Part shown: positions 58,329 to 64,000 of the stretch, piece by piece
Layout: each line of letters starts with the position of its first letter
How positions within the stretch are numbered: the stretch's first letter is position 1
Notes under the pieces: model-generated
The model's input: only the letters and a program-made list of their open reading frames with translations
Database searches by the model: none
What the model was told of the DNA's origin: nothing
NCBI GenBank assembly: GCA_030248215.1
Contig: JASANG010004131.1
Coordinates: forward strand, 310,001-374,000
From: Enoplolaimus lenunculus
Taxonomy: Eukaryota > Nematoda > Enoplea > Enoplida > Thoracostomopsidae
DNA length: 64,000 nucleotides
Reading direction: 5' to 3'
Position numbers and translations under genes: made by a program

Positions 58329-58499
58329 AAGCTAATCGGTTGTGTTGGAGGTCTAAAGACACTAAATAATATGACGAAAGTGAACATTCGAGATGATTCT
58401 AGTAAAATCATACCGAGTATGATTTTGCAGTGTCTTGTGCATAACTTAAGCCCTCTAGTTTATTGAATTAAAGCCTACAAATTTTGGCATTTTAATACT

Positions 58500-58538
58500 A
58501 ATAAATTTTACATTTGGTGTAACCTCGGAAAAAATAAA
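58500..58538 (+). terminator. Candidate poly(A) signals of TARBP1
   Basis: AATAAA occurs at 58500-58505 and 58533-58538, about 170-210 bases after the stop codon. The transposon-free distance and the copy-3 element at 58615 suggest the transcript ends between them. Confidence 0.55.
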
Positions 58539-58614
58539 GTAACAAATTGTTGATGCAATATTTTAGTGGTAACATTTTCAGTTACTATGTAATGAAAAAA
58601 TTTTCACTTAGTCT

Positions 58615-58894
58615 TTGACCCTTTCCTGCAAAGAATGTACATACAATAGCAAGTAATTGCAAATTGGGCTGCTCTAATCAATCAATATACACAATGCATA
58701 GTGTTTAACAATTAATACACGTACACATGCATACTACAAAACCTTCACAGAACGTGAGAGCTCCTCGGACTCGAGCGTCAAGTATCTTATAGCTTAATAG
58801 CGGTAATGGTAAACGCCTGTCACTGGTGAGACCCGTGTTAAAATCCTGGCTTAAAAATGTTTTTCTAAAATAAAAATAAACAGGAAAGAATTAA
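58615..58894 (+). mobile_element. piggyBac-like MITE carrying a tRNA-like segment, copy 3
   Basis: It runs from TTGACCCTTTCCTG to CAGGAAAGAATTAA. The interior matches copy 1 and copy 2: GTGAGAGCTCCTCGGACTCG, AGCGTCAAG, AATGGTAAACGCCT, then a decayed B-box (GTGTTAAAATCCTGG). At 280 bp it is the same length as copy 1. Confidence 0.7.
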
Positions 58895-59510
58895 TACCTG
58901 GCCTTTTAGTGTATAAAATATGTACCCGTTTTTGCTTTGGACATTATTACGCAGTTCGCAGTCCTATAACGCTAGGAATAAACCCTACGACATAATATGT
59001 AGCATTTTGTTTTTAATGTACAAAGTTGTATTCAATTATTTGTGTATTTTACGTTTCTTTATTTCAAAATAAATTGCTGTCAAATACCTACTGCCTTGTA
59101 GTACGACACTAGGAAAAAGGTCGGAGCATCAAACAAATATATAGAGAGATTGAAAATTATGACTCTATTTTAAGGATATGTGCAATTTAGAATACCATGT
59201 AAAATGAAGGTAAAAGCTACAAAAACAGGAAGAAAACGTGTAATATTCAGATTGGAGTGGACAGTACGCAATATTGCCCAGAGCACACAATATCAAAGTG
59301 TCGAATATCCAAAGGCAGATCTCCGGTTGTACGCAGGCTGTCAATGACTTGCGGTGGTGCTAGTTGATATAGTTTCAGCGAAGTACGTTTAAAGACGTGC
59401 TGATTAAGCATAAAAATTAATATCCTTGCGCCAATATAACCTTGAAAGCAAAATTACACCGTGTTTTTCGAAATTTTGATACAAAATACCGAGCACCCGG
59501 TAGAATTTTG

Positions 59511-60497
59511 GGGTCTTTTCAGTTATCACCCAGCCCACGTTTGCCCAAAACTCGTTGGATTTAAAACATTTTGGCAATTTGAGCTTATCGTTACTTCCCC
59601 CAATCATTTCACGCCTAGATTTGAATTTTTGAAAAATTCAATTTTTAAATGCCCTAAGATCCACCCTTTGGACGTACAAAATTTTCTGTCAAACAAAAAG
59701 TTGGACATATTATATGCCGTTTGCTGCAGCTTACGAAGCCGAGTCCAATGGTTTTAAATTTTGCGCCTTCCGACGACTGGTCAACGAATTATGGTCAAAT
59801 AACTGATTTGGCGCCTACCCAAATGTTGGCAGCGCCAAATCAGTTATTTGACAATAACTCGTCAGCCGACCGTTTGATGGCAAAAAATTTAACATCATTT
59901 GACTCGGCTTCGAACGCTGCATTGAATGTATAGTTTGTCAATCTTTTTGTCAAACAAAAATTTTTTGGGTCCAGGGGACCTCGGGGCCTTAACTCTTTCA
60001 CTCATAGAGTATACTATGAGCAACTAAATACAATAATGTAAGAGCAATACACACACTGTGAGCAGTGTTTAACATTTATAACATATGCGCAGTGCAAAAT
60101 CTCCACAAGACGTGAAAGCCTACTTGGGCTCGAGCGTCAAGCTCCTATAGCTCCGTGGTCATCGTAAACGCCTCCCACCCGATATGCGCAGTGCAAAATC
60201 TCCACAAGATGTGAAAGCCTACTTGGGCTCGAGCGTCAAGCTCCTATAGCTCCGTGGTCATCGTAAACGCCTCCCACCCGTGAGACTGGGGTTCGAATCT
60301 TACCTTGAAAATACACCTCATATGAAATTGAAAATATTCATGTGAAAAAGGGGTAAAAAATCGAATTTTTCAAAAATTCAAATTTAGGCTTGAAATGATC
60401 AGGGGAGGTCATGAGAAGATCAAATATGCAAAAATTTGTAAAATCGATCGATCTATTTTCGGGCAAACGCGGACTGGGGGATAATAGAAAAGACACC
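59511..60497. mobile_element. Fold-back MITE with central hairpin, best-preserved copy, with nested insertion
   Basis: The ends GGTCTTTTCAGTTATCACCC and GGGGGATAATAGAAAAGACACC mirror each other. The two arms are long inverted copies (CGTTTGCCC...TTTCACGCC... on the left, its complement on the right). The centre is a perfect stem TCAAATAACTGATTTGGCG / CGCCAAATCAGTTATTTGA at about 59795-59852. The right arm is interrupted by the element at 59989-60357. Confidence 0.85.
59989..60357 (+). mobile_element. piggyBac-like MITE carrying a tRNA-like segment, copy 2, with 98-bp tandem duplication
   Basis: It runs from TTAACTCTTTCACTC to GTGAAAAAGGGGTAAA. It contains CTCGAGCGTCAAGCTCCTAT, TAGCTCCGTGGTCATCG (A-box) and GGGGTTCGAATCTTA (B-box). 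The units 60084-60181 and 60182-60279 are tandem copies that differ at about one base. Without the extra unit the element is about 271 bp, the length of copy 1. Confidence 0.8.
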
Positions 60498-63400
60498 TCA
60501 AGTTCGAAGATACGTTTTGAATTTAATCCACGCAAGTAGCTGTGAGACTAATTGAAAATAAACACATATAAGCTTAATCTACTGTTACGGCCTTAAACGT
60601 AACATTGGCCAATTTTTAATCAAAAATAGGTGCATGCCAATTTGATAGTCTAACCTGAAACGGATATTATACGACGTTATAGAATATTGTTTAAATTTAA
60701 ATTTTTATACATAGCTCTTCTAATCACTGTAATTCGTTTAATAGGTACAGTCGGAAAGACAAATTCGGAGACATCCAAAAATATATATACTTTATTTTAC
60801 GTGCGTATAAATTCATTAGTTGCTTTGTCGCCCCGCAACCAGAGCAATTCCCATATTGGATCAAAATTGTATTTGAAAGTTTTAGTGAAGTGACTAAGTA
60901 ATTTTGTTCTTAGTGTATGCTTACACTTTTAAAAGCACGTATCCAATTCAAACATGGAAATTACTAGTTTTCTGAATTAAACTTTTGCTTTCAGGAGCTC
61001 AGGCATTCAATTTAGCGCACTGTTATAATTAGTTTCTGATAAATATTATAGGACAATAGTATAGCAACATTCTATATACTGTACGAAGATATCTTATTAG
61101 CCCCTGCACTTCGAAACGCTGCTCAATATATTAAGAAGTTAAAAATAAAAACATTACAGAAATCAAATACACTATATAGTAGGCAAATTTTGCTCGTTTT
61201 GATTTCATGCCAATTTGGTGTATACATACAAATATCGCAACGCAGGCAAAACTTTAAACTTTACCTTGTGTATTTTGGTGAAATACTCCGTTAAAAACGT
61301 ACAAAGTACAGCTCATGCTGAAAGCAATAGCACTCGCCTGATAGGCACGCACCACTTCCGGAAACTCAAGTATCGTAGGTGTCCACTTTGCATCAATGTC
61401 CAGATTTTAGAAATCCAAATAATATATGGCCCCGTCAGACTCTGGTTGAATTGTGACGCGTTTCGAACACAAATACACCGCTCCCATTCTGTTCATTTTA
61501 AGAACTTTCCCTCACACTTAGAAAGTTGGAAAAAATTGCAAATTTAACATATACTCTATTCGTCTTTGTTTTCCATTCACGATACAGTCATGATGCATGC
61601 TCATTCATAAAATAGCACACAGATAATAATATAGTACTTACTTTGGAAATAAAGTATGCACAACTTTATTGTTCAGGATACATTTTCAGATATATATGTA
61701 TAAGTATATACTTGGCTATAATTGGCATCACCCTGGCAAGTTAGAATTGTGTACATACAAACGCACTTGGATTCTTTTCGCTTCGAAATTTTAAGGTGAA
61801 ATATTGAAAAATGTTTTTTTACAGTTTATAGGAACAATGAAATATGCGTTATTTTTATCCAAACTCAGGCAAAAATAAATGAACGTTCGCACTGTTAACT
61901 GTACTGTGCATATACTGACAGTGAATTATTAAATGGCTCGTGCCTTTCTGAATAATGATTTTTTGTGTTTTCCAACAAAACGAACATTTTACATGAAAGA
62001 TATATACAAGGTAAAATATACTTTAAATACTTAGAGCATTGAAAATTAACGCAATACTGAATATTGCTTATATATGTAGACAAAATATAAAACACGCCTC
62101 GGATTTTAGTTTTTAACAAAACTTTATCGCGACCACTGCATGAAAATTATCCAATTTTGAAATATTAACTTGGACGTGGGTCCAAGACTGCAATCCCTAG
62201 CCTACAAGCGCTCAGTTGGTTGTCGAACAGTGACACTATACATACAAACTTCCAAAAAATATATTTAACCGTACTCTCGTATGAAGCCTAAATCAGTTTA
62301 CCTCTTGAACGATAGTTTCGCACTAATCCTCTAAAGCGAAGTTCAGCAAAGCTTTGAAACTTTTCTCAAAAGTTATTTAAAAATTAAATTAGGTATGAAA
62401 ATGATTTTCTGTAACTTCGCAAATTACAGAAAAAGTCGCGTAAAATTAATCACTCATCATTTATTGGTTCAAAACTTATAGAAAGTAATCTTAAACTGAC
62501 AGCAATTTGAGCTCGCTTTTATTCAAACAAATTATCTGCTGAATCCATTTTGCCTGTTTATCTCTAGCAATTACATACGTTTACAATGTGTCTAAAGCAA
62601 ACAACCCATATATATGTGCACATCTACCACACCGGTGAAAGAAATTGCAACAACTGCATGGTATAGTGATATGGTGACATGTTTGGCTCGAGTACACGAT
62701 ATCCGAGGCTCAATCACGTTTGCAATGAGTCCTAAATTTTTCGCAAGGATTCTAAACAACATTAATACGTATATATACTGATGTTTTGTCATTACAATAT
62801 ATTATAAATTTAGGCCATTCACCATGCTCCAAACTTTATTGAGCGCACAAAACTTTTACGATAAGTTTCCCCCAAAACTATTTATATAGTCATTTCTTTT
62901 CCTGCTACAATTTCTCCCACAGATCGATATGTGAATAGAGTAGGTACTGTACGTAGTACACACACACACACGCATACCTACCTACCTATACCTACAACAA
63001 GCGACCAGCACGACAATAAATAGTGGACGGCAAGTCCGTTCGTCCTATTTAAGTAAACTTACAAAATTTACCACACTCAACATGTAAAATTATACATATT
63101 ATATCTCTGTGTGTACGTACAGCACGCATTAAAGAAATGTACACTGATGAATCCAAGAGGAACCTAGACCATGCTTCCTCCAACAGAGATCAAAACTAAA
63201 ATTTTGCATAAGACTTAATGCTGATAATCGCGTTTGATTTGTCCCTCGCTTCGTTTGCTAGCTTTTTTCACCGTTATACATCACGTCCCTTCCCCCGTCA
63301 AAAACTCCTGGATCCACGGCAGACAAAATTTATATATTTGCTCTTTTATATTTTCCCAAAATGAGTAATGATACACAATAACTTGGTCTTGGGTACTTGT

Positions 63401-64000
63401 TTACTTTCCTCTACGAACAAAAAGTTTCGCCTTAGACATAATAACTTGAATAATTTCGTTTACGTTTATTTACCTTCAGGCTTAACCATTTGTTTAGGCT
63501 TGGGCCCTGGAAAATTATAAACAGTACTGTTGAGGGGAATTTTGCCTTCTATCAAATTAACATTAGTGTCGCAAAGTAAACAAGTACTGTCATTGTGCGC
63601 TGAATAATGGTTTATTACTTAAGCTTTTTCAACTGGACAATTAATGTACAATTTTAATGAACGTTTAGGTTCCCAATGATTTGTCACAAATTCGAGTTTA
63701 CCTTATCATGATTTGGCGCACATTCAGGTAAGCTAAAATCAATTTTATCAACATGTGACGCCATAGATATTGGTTTAGAAGTGAATCTAAATTCCGTTTT
63801 TAATATTCTACAATATATATTTCATGCATGTTTTTGGTGATTTACACAAACGTCAAATTTTTCACAATCAAGTGTCATGAATACAGCAGATCGTTGGCTT
63901 CAAAGCATGTGATACTTAACATACGAGTCAGACCAGAGTTATAAATTGCAATTTAACTATTTGTTATGATTTCCAATGTTTGCAATCAATCTCTACGAAG
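60498..64000. other. No recognisable gene or repeat family
   Basis: This AT-rich stretch has no frame that I recognise and none of the transposon ends seen elsewhere, except short TTAGGC-like words near 63480. A CA/CTAC microsatellite lies at 62955-63000. It may be the long 3' UTR or an intron of a gene beyond the window, but nothing in the sequence shows that. Confidence 0.4.

Noticed and set aside
63669-63726. Possible small exon between TTTAG and GTAAGC near the right edge
   Set aside because: One frame is open but it is too short to recognise and no neighbouring exon supports it.

Overview
The window is nuclear DNA from an invertebrate animal. It is AT-rich, its genes are split by many introns, and it has a dense layer of small DNA transposons. 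It holds parts of three recognisable genes, all on the + strand: the last exon of a zinc transporter of the SLC30A1 type (1359-2662), a gene for the ubiquitin-fold protein SDE2 (24125-28669, first exon not found), and a complete TARBP1 gene (33225-58328). TARBP1 is a SPOUT-family tRNA 2'-O-ribose methyltransferase. The species cannot be fixed from the sequence. The protein similarities and the Jockey-like LINE scrap suit a marine invertebrate, possibly a tunicate, but that is a guess.

TARBP1 was rebuilt exon by exon from splice sites, reading phase and remembered similarity to the human protein. Thirty-one exons join with consistent phase, apart from a one-base discrepancy in exon 27. The total is 4,841 coding bases, about 1,613 residues, against about 1,621 in human. 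SDE2 joins just as cleanly across six exons and keeps the GG/KGG processing site, but it ends without the C-terminal SAP domain of the vertebrate protein.

The rest is mostly non-coding and can be read as a fossil bed of transposons. From 2.7 to 24 kb I see no host gene. There are hAT-like MITEs with CAGGGTGC ends and CCGGAA/CCGGAT-type subterminal hexamers, GC-rich fold-back MITEs built from CCGTCCGTCAC units, a second fold-back family with a central hairpin, a roughly 4-kb inverted duplication (12.2-16.2 kb), and a 16-bp minisatellite. The SDE2 intron at 24.3-26.8 kb holds three elements nested one inside another. The TARBP1 introns carry many copies of a Tc1/mariner-like MITE, one Jockey-like LINE fragment that nearly fills an intron, a pre-miRNA-like hairpin and an 801-bp C-rich MITE.

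The most unusual item is a family of about 275-bp elements with TTAA-type ends and CCCTTTC termini, as in piggyBac MITEs. They enclose a tRNA-like segment with A- and B-box pol III promoter motifs. Three copies are present (24904-25174, 58615-58894, 59989-60357). One sits inside the arm of a fold-back element, whose other arm preserves the uninterrupted TTAA target. From 60.5 kb to the end I recognise no gene or repeat family.
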